DNA of 64,000 nt from Metellina segmentata (lineage: Eukaryota > Arthropoda > Arachnida > Araneae > Tetragnathidae): positions 138,031,432 through 138,095,431 of the forward strand of contig OX375872.1 in assembly GCA_947359465.1 (NCBI GenBank). Direction: 5' to 3'. The translations under genes were made by a program, and so were the position numbers. The notes beneath the pieces were generated by a model. The model saw nothing but the letters and a program-made list of their open reading frames with translations. It was not told the DNA's origin and made no database searches. Shown here one piece after another: positions 12,104-22,724 of this stretch (its first letter is position 1; every line of letters starts with the position of its first letter).

Positions 12104-13148
12104 TTCAAGATCCCAACACTTTTACCTCCATGCTATATACTGAACTTTCATCTTCATAAGAAGACACAAGTCAAATGTTTTACAGGGATAATATAGCCTT
12201 AAATTTACAATATTGCTGCATGCCCACATTTGCAACAGATTCAAACAAAACAAGGTATATATGGCTATGGTGCTAATCTTTCAATTGAGTTATGATTAGG
12301 CAAACCAAATCATTATTTTTAATTGTGTTTTTTTACATTCGTTGTACTTTTTCTTGTTGCTCAAGTCAATGAACATATTCCTCCATTTCTGTCACTCTTC
12401 AAAATTATGAGATATTGTTTAGGCATCCAAGTACTCAGGTATCCTGAAAAGCCAACTTTGGTACTAGAAACTTATTTGATGAAAATAGTGTTTTCTGAAA
12501 CGTATATGGTCAAAGAGAAGAATGACAGATGCTGTTCTCAATATAAATGGCAACTTTCCATATAACTTGCTATCATAACTCCCAAGTATAATTAATTCAT
12601 TCAGTCAGTTAAATTTGCCTGGTTGATAGGAAAGTTAGCTATCTTACTCCAGGAATCAACAAGTTACCACATACAGATCAGAAAAGAACTGAACCATTAC
12701 CCGAAAAAAATTGAACAAGTGGTGTCTGCAAAACTTTACAAGTAGTGCTGATTTACACAATACAGTTCAAAGAAATTCGTATAAATTTTAATTTATCGGC
12801 TATGTATAATTTTCAAAATATTAATAAAATATAATATAATAAAAATATAATTAAATATTTAAGTCAATTTTTCATTACTTCGAGTTCTTTACAAGTGCTA
12901 TTCCAATTAAGTAGTCCGATTTTAATACCAAGAAATTTTATTGATTTGGTTTGCCTAATCACAACTCATTTGAAAGATTAGCACCATAGCTATATACCTT
13001 GTTTTGTTTGAATCTGTTGCAAATGTGGGCATGCAGCAATATTGTAAATTTAAGGCTATATTATCACTGTAGAACATTTGACTTGTGTCTTCTAATGAAG
13101 ATGAAAGTTCAGTATATAGCATGGAGGTAAAAGTGTTGAGATCTTGAA
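12104..13148. repeat. Large inverted repeat (foldback), arms about 208 bp
   Basis: The left arm (12104-12312) and right arm (12942-13148) are near-perfect reverse complements, for example GGCAAACCAAATCA on the left and TGATTTGGTTTGCC on the right. The unique spacer is about 629 bp and AT-rich. The structure lies inside pyruvate kinase intron 2 and could fold the pre-mRNA. It looks like a non-autonomous foldback transposon, but I found no clear target duplication and no coding sequence. Confidence 0.8.
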
Positions 13149-14090
13149 GCCATTGAAAATTCAGAAGTTAATTTCATTTATAGCACATTAATCAAGGAAA
13201 CTAATTAAAATATTGACCAAACTGAGAAATTAATATTAAAAACTATAACTGCAGTGTACATAGTAAATACTGTATATACTTGTATAACTGTCAAACACAG
13301 AAGCTAGTTATGAAAGTAATGAAACTGTAGAGTACAGTGACTAATGATGAGGCAGTTCCGAGCTTCTAGTGGTAAAAATCTGAAATTAGCACTAATCTGG
13401 AAAACTATTCAAGACAGGAGTCAGTCTAAAAATTATGCAGTATCAACAATTAAGTGTGAAATGACACCTTGCATACATGAAAAGAAAGCATGAAGTTATA
13501 ATCTGTTATTTGGATTACAGATGCCTGTACCAGCATGGCACTCAAAATGCTGCTGAATATGCAATGAGAAACTGTTCTGGCTACAAATGAGCATTGTGGC
13601 ACAGAGCACAGTAATATATTCATTTCTAAGTTTATTCATATGTTGTCATTAATTTCTCATGTGCTTATTTCAAACAAATGCATTTACCATTTTCCAATGT
13701 CTATGTGCTGCATTCTTTACTTACTGGATGTAGCATGTCGACCATAGCTCACATGTTGCGTTCTGCAGTCGGCTAACTAATTTCTCGTAATTTACTTTTT
13801 TGTGATATGAGTAATGATGTAGCATTAATTGGAAACTATACTGACGATGATGCTCTACAAGCAGTAAGTGGTTTTATCTTAATGCAATAAGTCACTTTAC
13901 TACAACTGTATAACACTATCTTAACTAGCTATCTGCATTTGACACTTACATGGATGCATATAAACAAAGGTTAAATGAAGGCTATGGTTGAATGCAGGAT
14001 AAACACACACACAAAAAGGCTATTTGAATGTTAGGAAATATTTTAAGTTAGTAGGACATAAGAATGTTAACAATGTTAGTTTTGACTCAC

Positions 14091-14182
14091 ATCATGGGTT
14101 CCATGGGAGAAATTCATGCGAGCAATATTCATACCATCATTAATCATATCCACAAGCATATTCACATCACGAGATGATGGAC
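14091..14182 (-). CDS. PK: Pyruvate kinase, coding exon 2
   Basis: A 92-base exon completing the split Gly codon from exon 1 and reading [20 protein letters not shown] then [11 protein letters not shown]. The RxNFSHG segment supplies the Arg, Asn and Ser that bind potassium and nucleotide in the family. Acceptor ATAG is at 14184-14183 and donor GTGAGT follows 14091; the exon ends on a codon boundary. It is separated from exon 1 by a 22.5-kb intron full of mobile elements. Confidence 0.94.
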
Positions 14183-14974
14183 CTATGTGTAGAGATAAAC
14201 TTAGAAATTAAAATTAAGCCATTACATTTTCTTTAAAAGCTAATTTTCTTTAATTATCTCAAAAATAAACTTTTGAAATTATATTCTAACTTTAAAAGAA
14301 TGATTGTTTCAAAAAAGAAATTAGTGGACATTTTTTTTAAACTTGCAAAATTATTTTTGTTAGTTTCAACATCCCAAAAATTGCCAAGATACTATTTAAA
14401 ATATTACATGTTTAAAAAAGTTTTATTTTTTTTGAAAATTATTCTTTCTTGATAGCTCTATGCTTCAATTTTTAAGTATTTCATTACGAATTTATTAGTA
14501 AATAAACTACAAAAAAAAAATTAATTTTGTATGAACACGTTACATTATTCTGATCACATGCACAGTTCATAAGGGAAAAATCATTTTTGCAGATAGATAA
14601 TACTTTATCAAAGGAAATTGGTCTTCCACCTTTTTTGGAATTATAAACAACAAAATTTGCACCAACTTTAGAGAAACCAAATCAGCCACTAATTTATCAA
14701 ATATTTGTTAAGAGAGTATAAATTCTAGTATACATTTCAGCCAACAATAATGCCAACTTGGGGAAATTATTGGGGGCCTTAAATAAGCAGGGCCGGTCAG
14801 AGGACCATGCGACAGATGCGGTTGCATCATGTGCCAAGATGGGGTGGCGCTGGCCAGTGCAATATGAAGGGCTTGGTCCCCCACCTATGATGCAACCTCT
14901 CGGTAAAAAAAGCCATCCCCACAGAGGTGGCAGAATTTCTGTTTTTTTCCAATGAAGATAATGACAATAGTATT

Positions 14975-15315
14975 TGTGAAGTTCCCTGTAACCTCACCAG
15001 GTTTGGGGACGGGTCGATGGACATAGAATCGAACTCCACGGGGGTCCCCCTCGGGTTTTTGGAAAAGGAACCCGTTTGGGGAGGGTTGAAAAGAGAAGGG
15101 ACTTGCACGAAGACCAGCGAGGAAGCAGGACGCGTTGTTTTGCGCTGGAGATCGAAGGGGATTATTCCCGACTATGTATTATAGACGGAACCTGTAAATA
15201 CTATAATCAAGAAATTTGTAAATAAATAAGTGAAATATGCTCATGGACTAGTGTTACTGTTTGGAGGACGACAAGGCAGAGGATTAGGGAATCAGCCTAA
15301 GGAAGAACCGTCACA
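14975..15315 (+). repeat. 5' LTR of the Gmr1-like element
   Basis: 341 bp, beginning TGTGAAGTTCCC and ending AACCGTCACA. It matches the 3' LTR throughout except T at 15254. It contains an AATAAATAAG stretch at about 15220 that could serve as a polyadenylation signal. Open frames inside it are LTR sequence, not genes. Confidence 0.95.
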
Positions 15316-15316
15316 G

Positions 15317-15340
15317 TGGCGCAGATGGTAGGATTGTCGT
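15317..15340 (+). promoter_or_regulatory. Primer binding site, serine tRNA-like
   Basis: One base after the 5' LTR the sequence reads TGGCGCAGATGGTAGGATT. TGG complements the CCA tail and the rest closely matches the complement of a eukaryotic tRNA-Ser 3' end (TGGCGCAGTCGG...), with a few mismatches. tRNA-Ser priming is known for some gypsy elements. Confidence 0.65.
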
Positions 15341-15597
15341 CCAGAATTCCAAAGAAAAGTCTGAGCAGATCCTGATTCCACACCGGACGGCGATAAAGGA
15401 ATCTTCAAGTATTATTGAGACTGGGGAGACCCCATAGTTGATAATTGGGAGTGAACGCCGAAGGAATGTCTTCACAGCATCGAGGGAAGTCGTCTGCAAG
15501 GTAACTGCAAGCCATTTGAGGGGAATCGGCTGAGTTGGATACGCCGGTATAGAAGAAAAAAAAAGCTTGTACCTGGAAAGCCCGTGAAAGTGCCAAA

Positions 15598-15693
15598 CCT
15601 ACTCCCGGACCAGCAGCGAAGCCTACTCCCGGAGCAGCAGCGAAGCCTTCTTTTGGTGCATCAGCGAAGCCTACTTTCGGAGCATCAGCGAGG
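15598..15693 (+). repeat. 24-bp tandem repeat (four units) in the retrotransposon leader
   Basis: Four consecutive 24-bp units (15598, 15622, 15646, 15670) of the type CCTACTYYCGGAGCAGCAGC plus GAAG, with a fifth partial unit after. In one frame they read KPTPGAAA / KPTFGASA. That frame stops at about 15740, before gag, so it is not obviously translated. Confidence 0.85.
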
Positions 15694-16324
15694 CCGAATC
15701 AACGAAGTCTACAAGATCCTGACGCCATCCCAAGGGAAGTCCGATAAAGGTAAATCCAGATACCCATTTAATTGTGTTGTTACTTAAAATTGAACAGGGG
15801 GGCTTACACAAGAAATGTATGTCATTGTTTTAAGAATATTATGGAAAGTTAAGTTGAGAATATTGTGTTTTGTGAAACTTAATGGTTAAGAGGTATTTTA
15901 CTAGGGTAAAATATTATTATGTTAGGATTGCATAGTAGAATATATAACTTCAGTTGTTTATTGTAGTGTATAAAAGTATAGGTATACTTTGGAAGGATAC
16001 AAGAGTGTTGTAACTGTTCTGTTATTGTGTATTGAGGGCCAAAACGAAGTAATATTGTTGTTAGTATATATATATGTAATTGGTTTAACTGTCTACGGAA
16101 CCTATAGTATAAGAAACAGTACAAAAGGGTAGCCGTAATACGGTAAATTCTATATATAGATGGAAGTGTGCAACAAAATTTTAACTGAATTAAAACTAGA
16201 ATAAGTTGGCAATATAATACAGGGATAGAAATAACTTGTTTATTTAAGATTAACATAACAAGTTAAAGATAGACTATTATTGGTCTTAAGTATTATATTA
16301 GTTGGATATAATCTAGCGTTAAAA

Positions 16325-19300
16325 ATGGCTTTTCTAATGAGGACGAAGAAAGCTGATCTCATCTCTCTAGCTCTGGAGTTGGAATTGGAGTTGAATCCAA
16401 GAATGACAGTGATAGGGTTAAGTGAAATGATAAGTAGCAGTGAAAGGTATGAGGAAGAGATGGTTAAGGCACTTCTGGAAGGTATTGTTAATGACAGGAA
16501 AGAGAGCGAAGAAAAAGAACAGTTAAATTATGAACGCGAACAAAAGAGATTAGAATTAGAACGTGAAGATAAGAGATTAGGAAGGGAACAGGAGATTAAG
16601 TTAAAAGAGTTGGAAATCAAAATGAAAGAACAGGAAAACCATAGATCACTAGAAATCACGGGTACCGAAACGTCGGAGGGTGATCTAATTAAATACGCGA
16701 GACTTGTTAAGGAACAACTACCAAAAACTCCACAAAGAACTGAAAATTGGATATTTTTCTTCCATCAGGCGGAAACGATCTTTGAGGTTTATTCGGTACC
16801 AGAAGAGTATTGGGGAAAAATTATTTTACATAAATTGTCAGATTTTATTAGTAGTTTAACGAACAATTTAGGCATCGAGAAACTTACTGATTATCAATCA
16901 ATTAAAGAATGCGTTTTAGCTGAAAATAAACTAACCCCATTACAGCACAAAAGGAATTTTGAAAACAGTGGTAAGAGACCAGGAGAAAACTATGTACAGT
17001 GCGCTGCTCGGATAAGAACTCTTTTTGAGTACTATTTAAAAAGCCGAGATATTGCGTCGCTACAAGATTTAAAAGATCTGGTAATGGCAGATAAAATAAA
17101 AGATTTATTGCCAAACCACGTTACATCCCATATTCTGGTCAAAGAGGGAGAAAAATGGTTAAAACCAAACAAGTTGGTGAGGGAAATAGATATTTATCTG
17201 GAGGCTCAACCTCATGCGAGTTCATCAGATAAATTTAGTCGCGACAAAGGGTTGAGAAATTGGAGGTTAGAAAGAAATAGAAACGAGAGGGATGGACAGA
17301 GAATTGGAAACAAAAGTAGTATTGGAGATCGCATCGTTAAGACGAATAAGTATGAGAAGGGCCAAGGAAGGGATAGTATAGATTACAGAACACGGGAAAG
17401 GCAGAAGGTGAAGTGTTTCCTATGTGAGGAAATAGGGCACTTTAAATCCAATTGTCCAAAACTAAGAGATCAGAGAGGAAGGGAAAGAAAAATTAACCAG
17501 GTGGTTAGCAAAACAGATTCGGTGTTGGATAATTACCCGGCTGAAAGGGGATTAAACAAAGTGGCCGTACATTTCGAAATTCCAGAAGGAAATCAAGAAG
17601 GGGAATTATCTCGGGAAGAATTTGGAATTGATAATGAAAAGTTCAAAGGCGTTATCGATAGCGGGGCAGAAATAACGGTGTTGAGGAAATCAATAGTCCC
17701 CGAAAATTATTTAGAATCAGGAGGGAAAATATTGTTAAAACCAGCTATAGGTCCTGAAGTAGAAGCGAGACTTGTTTCAATTCCGTTAAGTTTATGGACA
17801 GAGACGGAGGATATAAGGCCTTTTGTTACTATCCAGGCAGCCGTCGTGGAAAATTTAAACGAGGTCGCATTGGTGACACCACGTGATTTACGACTTATGA
17901 GAGAGCAGCAGCGCCGGTATCTAGGGGAATTCGTAGAACCACGAATTCAAGACGATGCTCAACAGGGAAAGTTACCTCCTGGGGATAGAGGGGAGAATGA
18001 AACAAGTGGTGAAACCACAATGGAAGTCCTCGATGTAAGGACGGTAACAATAGACGCGATTGAGTATCCGAAGGTCAAGGAAGGGATAGTGGAAACCGAT
18101 AATGAGATGCCCTTATCACAAACGCAAAAATTTAGGATAGAGCAGGGGGCGTGTGAGTCTTTAAGTTACGCGTTTAGCAATGCGAGAGAAAGGAAGAACG
18201 ATTACTGGCTAGACTCGGGGATTTTATACCACACTGGGAAGATCGCGGGACAGCCTTACAGTCAGTTAGTAGTTCCCGTAAGTCGGAGACAGGAAATCAT
18301 CAAACTAGCGCATGAAACCTTAACGGGGGGACATCTAGCCTCTAAGAAAACAAAAGAGAGGATCGCTATGTCATTTTACTGGGAAGGAATGGGCAAAGAG
18401 ATAACGAGATGGTGTGAGGCCTGTCACAACTGTCAGTTAAGAAGGAGGACGAACGTGAAAGATCGAACTCCAATTGAAGCGGTAGGAAGGCCTGAGTTGC
18501 CGTTTCAGGTGGTTAATGCGGACATTTTTGGGCCAGTAGAGCCTAAATCTTCAAGGGGGCATCAGTACGTGTTATGCATTATGGACCAACACAGTAGATG
18601 GCCGGAGGCGGTACCTTTGAGATCGTTAACTGCGAAGGCAACCTGTGAGGCATTCACTGAGGTGTTCATGAGGATGGGGGTCCCACGGACTATCGCTATG
18701 GATAATGGGACAAATTTTGCATCCCGGTTAACCAAGGAATTTTTGGGTAAGTTGGGCGTAACCCCAAAGTTTTCGACACCTGGATACCCTCCCTCGAACG
18801 GATTAGTGGAAAGGTTTATAGGGACCATGAAAAATATGCTTCATCATGCTATTAGTGATCAAGGAAGAGAGTGGGATAAATTACTACCCTATTTATTATG
18901 GGCGTATAGAGAAGCGCCAAGTTCCACTACGGGTGTACCACCGTTCATGTTAATGTACGGTCGTTTACTGGAAGGCCCGTTGGCGATTTTAAAATCCAGT
19001 TGGGTGGAAGAAGCCGTGATACCTCAAGGAGTGGGGGAATCAGTCTCAGAATATCTCAGGTCACTCAGAGATAGGCTAAAATCGGCTCAGGAATTCGCTA
19101 CGACACAGGTTGAAGTACAACAGGCACGGTACGTCCATCACCACAATTTAAGGTCCTCCAATCGACAGTTCGGACTGGGTGATGAAGTAGTTGTCCTGGT
19201 TCCCGACAGTACAAACAAGCTTTGTTCGAGATGGATGGGGCCAGGAGAAATAGTGGAAGTCAAATCACCCCACTCGTATATAGTGAAGTTGTCAGATGGT

Positions 19301-20872
19301 AGTTCCCGTCATTTACATCAAAATAAGATACGCAAGTACGTACAACCCATCGGGGCAGTGGGAGTAATATATGAGTCAGACGAAGAATTCGGAGAAGTCC
19401 TGCACGCGCCTATTGACAAACCAATAAACGGCAGGCAAGATATCGAGACGTTCGGTAAGAGCAAGGGACTTGATCACTTACGAGGACATCAGAAACGAGA
19501 ATTGTGTTCTTTGTTGAACGGGTTTGGCTCTTTATTCAATGGAGAGATGAGGAAAGCCAATGTAGGGTCCCACACAATTCGACTAAAACCGGGCGTAGAA
19601 CGGAAACAACCGCACATTTATAGGATACCCGAGTCAATTAAACCGCAGGTCGAGAAGCAGATTGAGGAGTTGATAATGAGGGAGCTCATTGAACCGTCTA
19701 CAGCGGAGATTGCCAACCCCATAGTTTGTGTGGCAAAAAAGGATGGTACTGTACGGTTGTGTTGCGACTATCGAGGTCTCAACGCGGAGAGTCAGATTGT
19801 AGCGTTTCCAATGCAAAATTCGGATGAATTAAGATTTAAGGCAGGACGTGCAAAATTCCTAACTACGCTCGACCTTTTAAAGGGATATTGGGAGATTCCG
19901 ATGGAGGAGAGTTCGAAAGAACTAACTAGTTTTGTGTCACCCAAAGGGCAATACCAATGGAGGGTCATGCCATTTGGACTCTCAGGAGCCGCAGCCACTT
20001 TCCAAAGGGTTATGAACCAAGCGTTGAGGGCACACTCAGATTACGCGGAGAGCTTTATAGATGACATAATCATTTATTCTCAGACATGGGAGGACCACTT
20101 GACTCATCTAAAAGCAGTACTCCAAACCCTAAGGTCTTTGAACTTCGCGGCTAATTTGGAAAAGTGTTCCTTCGCAAAGGCAGAAGTAAGGTATTTGGGC
20201 CACGTGGTGGGTTCTGGGAAACATGGTCCAGATCCTGGGAAAATAGCGACAATACAGCAGTTGAACGTGCCTAAAACAAAAAAGGCACTACGGTCAGTGT
20301 TAGGGCTCATGAACTACTACAGGGAGTATGTGCCACACTATGCGGAAATAGCGAAACCCCTAACAGAGTTAACGAAGAAACCAGTCCCCAATGATATCCC
20401 ATGGACCGATGACGCCGACAACGCGTTTAAGAAACTTAAAGAGGCTTTGTGTAAAGCGGTATATCTGTTTACACCGGATATTAATAAGCCGTTTGAAATC
20501 CACACAGATGCCTCAGCAACGGGTATAGGAGCCTGTCTGGTCCAGGGAGATGAGAAAGGCTACCCAAGACCAATAACATTCGCAAGCCAAAAGCTCACAC
20601 CTGCGCAAATGAAATGGAGCGCAATTGAAAGAGAGGCTTACGCGGTAATTTGGGCTTTGGGAAAATTTGACACTTGGACGTATGGTCAGAGTATACTGTT
20701 GCACACTGACCATAATCCATTGAAATATTTAACGGAAGGTGTACCCAAAAACGCCAGACTTCAGAGGTGGGCATTGGCTTTACCTCGGTACAACGTATCG
20801 ATAGCTCATAAGCCAGGTATTTTAAATGCCGATGCTGATGCTTTATCGAGAATGTATGAAGAACAATGCTAG
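16325..20872 (+). CDS. gag-pol: Gag-pol polyprotein of the Gmr1-like retrotransposon
   Basis: A single uninterrupted ORF of 1515 codons; the ATG at 16325 is the first methionine. Domains by residue: a charged coiled coil at about 60-115; a SCAN-like capsid at about 128-300; a CX2CX4HX4C zinc knuckle at 364-377 (CFLCEEIGHFKSNC); an aspartic protease with active site DSGA at 445; an integrase H2C2 zinc finger (H663, H670, C700, C703); an integrase core with D733, D793 and E829 (35-residue DDE spacing); a GPY/F-type module near 965-995; reverse transcriptase at about 1100-1290 with catalytic D1183 and FIDD at 1244-1247; and RNase H at about 1390-1500 with D1395 and D1462, ending in an ADALSR motif. 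All catalytic residues I can place are present. Integrase precedes reverse transcriptase. No frameshift separates gag from pol. Confidence 0.95.
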   Translation: MAFLMRTKKADLISLALELELELNPRMTVIGLSEMISSSERYEEEMVKALLEGIVNDRKESEEKEQLNYEREQKRLELEREDKRLGREQEIKLKELEIKMKEQENHRSLEITGTETSEGDLIKYARLVKEQLPKTPQRTENWIFFFHQAETIFEVYSVPEEYWGKIILHKLSDFISSLTNNLGIEKLTDYQSIKECVLAENKLTPLQHKRNFENSGKRPGENYVQCAARIRTLFEYYLKSRDIASLQDLKDLVMADKIKDLLPNHVTSHILVKEGEKWLKPNKLVREIDIYLEAQPHASSSDKFSRDKGLRNWRLERNRNERDGQRIGNKSSIGDRIVKTNKYEKGQGRDSIDYRTRERQKVKCFLCEEIGHFKSNCPKLRDQRGRERKINQVVSKTDSVLDNYPAERGLNKVAVHFEIPEGNQEGELSREEFGIDNEKFKGVIDSGAEITVLRKSIVPENYLESGGKILLKPAIGPEVEARLVSIPLSLWTETEDIRPFVTIQAAVVENLNEVALVTPRDLRLMREQQRRYLGEFVEPRIQDDAQQGKLPPGDRGENETSGETTMEVLDVRTVTIDAIEYPKVKEGIVETDNEMPLSQTQKFRIEQGACESLSYAFSNARERKNDYWLDSGILYHTGKIAGQPYSQLVVPVSRRQEIIKLAHETLTGGHLASKKTKERIAMSFYWEGMGKEITRWCEACHNCQLRRRTNVKDRTPIEAVGRPELPFQVVNADIFGPVEPKSSRGHQYVLCIMDQHSRWPEAVPLRSLTAKATCEAFTEVFMRMGVPRTIAMDNGTNFASRLTKEFLGKLGVTPKFSTPGYPPSNGLVERFIGTMKNMLHHAISDQGREWDKLLPYLLWAYREAPSSTTGVPPFMLMYGRLLEGPLAILKSSWVEEAVIPQGVGESVSEYLRSLRDRLKSAQEFATTQVEVQQARYVHHHNLRSSNRQFGLGDEVVVLVPDSTNKLCSRWMGPGEIVEVKSPHSYIVKLSDGSSRHLHQNKIRKYVQPIGAVGVIYESDEEFGEVLHAPIDKPINGRQDIETFGKSKGLDHLRGHQKRELCSLLNGFGSLFNGEMRKANVGSHTIRLKPGVERKQPHIYRIPESIKPQVEKQIEELIMRELIEPSTAEIANPIVCVAKKDGTVRLCCDYRGLNAESQIVAFPMQNSDELRFKAGRAKFLTTLDLLKGYWEIPMEESSKELTSFVSPKGQYQWRVMPFGLSGAAATFQRVMNQALRAHSDYAESFIDDIIIYSQTWEDHLTHLKAVLQTLRSLNFAANLEKCSFAKAEVRYLGHVVGSGKHGPDPGKIATIQQLNVPKTKKALRSVLGLMNYYREYVPHYAEIAKPLTELTKKPVPNDIPWTDDADNAFKKLKEALCKAVYLFTPDINKPFEIHTDASATGIGACLVQGDEKGYPRPITFASQKLTPAQMKWSAIEREAYAVIWALGKFDTWTYGQSILLHTDHNPLKYLTEGVPKNARLQRWALALPRYNVSIAHKPGILNADADALSRMYEEQC

Positions 20873-21294
20873 TGATTTTATGATCACTAAAGATATGTTG
20901 TACTGTATCAATGGATCCCATAATATAGCAATTTATTGGAGTTGTTTACACGAAACAACTGTATTTAAGAATGTGTTTTGGATTGCTAGTATTCTTTAAT
21001 TAAACGGGTGAACATTTTGGTATTTTGAGTAAACTGTTTTGTTATTATTAGTGCAAAGATAGCATAGAAGTTATAATTACAGTTGTAAAATTTAAGTTTG
21101 TGAGCTCATGCATGAGAGACTCATTTCAGGCATACTTGCCGACTTGGGGACACAAACATCAATACACATTTTGGGTATCTGGATTTGGAGTGATGACGTT
21201 GCCCGAGGAGAGGGGAGTTCGTCATTGTGTTTTTTTTTGTTATGGTTTCAATTTCGGGACCAAGTGGCCCCGTAATTATAAACCGGAGGGGAGG
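20873..21294 (+). other. Retrotransposon 3' untranslated region with polypurine tract
   Basis: There is no ORF between the gag-pol stop and the 3' LTR, so no envelope. The last bases before the LTR, ACCGGAGGGGAGG (21282-21294), form the polypurine tract that primes plus-strand synthesis. Confidence 0.8.
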
Positions 21295-21635
21295 TGTGAA
21301 GTTCCCTGTAACCTCACCAGGTTTGGGGACGGGTCGATGGACATAGAATCGAACTCCACGGGGGTCCCCCTCGGGTTTTTGGAAAAGGAACCCGTTTGGG
21401 GAGGGTTGAAAAGAGAAGGGACTTGCACGAAGACCAGCGAGGAAGCAGGACGCGTTGTTTTGCGCTGGAGATCGAAGGGGATTATTCCCGACTATGTATT
21501 ATAGACGGAACCTGTAAATACTATAATCAAGAAATTTGTAAATAAATAAGTGAAATATGCTCATGGACTAGTGCTACTGTTTGGAGGACGACAAGGCAGA
21601 GGATTAGGGAATCAGCCTAAGGAAGAACCGTCACA
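21295..21635 (+). repeat. 3' LTR of the Gmr1-like element
   Basis: 341 bp, identical to the 5' LTR except C at 21574. It is followed directly by the target duplication GTATT. Confidence 0.95.
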
Positions 21636-21764
21636 GTATTAAAATTGTATTCCAAGGGAAAGGGGGATTTTGAGCTTCAGTATTCGAAGGATATTAATGT
21701 TGAAGACTTGGTTAATGAAATTCAATGTTTCAAAACTCAAGTTGTGGAACTCATTGAGGATATA

Positions 21765-22724
21765 CAGTGCAACTCGCTTATAACGACCCCTGTTTTAACG
21801 AGAACCCGGATTTAATGAGGAAATCAGAAATACTTGGTTGGTACACTGTTAAGCCTATGGGATCATAACTCGCTTTTAACAAGCAAACCCTGTTTATAGC
21901 GAGCAATATTTTTGTGATTCATAAAATTTCTATCGACTTCCATCTCTCCAACTCAGCTAATTCTTTCTTGGAACCGAATTCTACAAGTGTTATCCAGCCT
22001 ATGGACCAAGGGGTCATCAGAAGTTTTAAATCAAACTTTCGTAAGCACTTGATTTTGATGCTTATTGATAGAAGAGAAAAAATCGGAACAATCTCAAATG
22101 CTAATGTAAATATACTCTAAGTGATATGTTTAATGAGCGATGCATGGGAAAACGTTACATCAACATGCATTACCAATTGCTTCGTAAGGTTGGATTGGAC
22201 ATTTCTCAAGAGGGGCAAATCACTGAGGAAGAAGTATACGACTTGGAAAATTTGGAAATGAGTAGAGAAGAATTTGAAAATTATGTATCTGTTGATGGGG
22301 GGGGGGCATGATATCACATCCGAGATACCTACTAACGAGGATATTGTATGTAGCTGAAATAATGCAGATGAAAAAATAATGAAAATGACAAATGTGAAGA
22401 ATTTCAAGCTGAACTGCCCCAACATACTCAATGGCTTTTGAATGTGCAGAAAAACCTCCATCTTTTTTCGAAGCCAGGGGTGCAAATGACAATGTTTTTT
22501 GGGTCACGAGTCTTCTCTGATGAACAATAACACAAGAAAGACAATAAGACAGTTCAAAGCAAATTAACCAACTTATTTTGTACTGTACAGGAATAAAAAA
22601 TAAAGTAAGTATGTATATATAATATAGTAAGAGTATGTATGAATTTTTCACGAACCCCTATTTAAGAGCACTTGGTTATAACGAGCAAATATCCCTTTGT
22701 GCTCGTTATAAGCAAGTTTGACTG
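21765..22724 (+). mobile_element. Tigger/pogo-like DNA transposon, internally deleted
   Basis: Terminal inverted repeats CAGTGCAACTCGCTTATAAC at the left and, reading inward from the right, CAGTCAAACTTGCTTATAAC. At 21914-22100 the plus strand encodes NSFLEPNSTSVIQPMDQGVI then RSFKSNFRK, the DDE_1 (Tigger/jerky) catalytic segment ending at its third acidic region. A second frame around 22130-22300 continues the C-terminus. The element sits inside the hAT remnant, as the uninterrupted copy near 56.4 kb shows. It is non-autonomous. A TA duplication is not perfectly preserved on the right. Confidence 0.85.

Larger units (their letters stand above)
14975..21635 (+). mobile_element. Intact Gmr1-like Ty3/gypsy LTR retrotransposon (INT before RT)
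   Basis: A complete 6661-bp LTR retrotransposon inserted in a hAT remnant, flanked by the 5-bp duplication GTATT (14970-14974 and 21636-21640). LTRs are 341 bp, TG...CA, and differ at a single base (T at 15254, C at 21574), so the insertion is recent. The internal region has a serine-tRNA-like primer binding site, a roughly 1-kb leader, one long gag-pol ORF and a polypurine tract just before the 3' LTR. Within the ORF, integrase lies upstream of reverse transcriptase. The polymerase is Ty3/gypsy in sequence but has the Ty1/copia domain order, the hallmark of Gmr1-like elements. No envelope ORF is present. Confidence 0.95.

Noticed and set aside
14927..15184. Open frames of 85 and 134 codons in the two LTRs (14927-15184 and 21100-21504)
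   Set aside because: They read through LTR sequence that is identical in both copies and have no family similarity; this is regulatory DNA of the retrotransposon.
16325..20872. Integrase-before-RT order as a result of two elements joined
   Set aside because: One frame runs without interruption through all domains, between nearly identical LTRs with a perfect target duplication.
18562..20921. Minus-strand ORFs of 60-108 codons within gag-pol
   Set aside because: Shadows of the plus-strand polyprotein.
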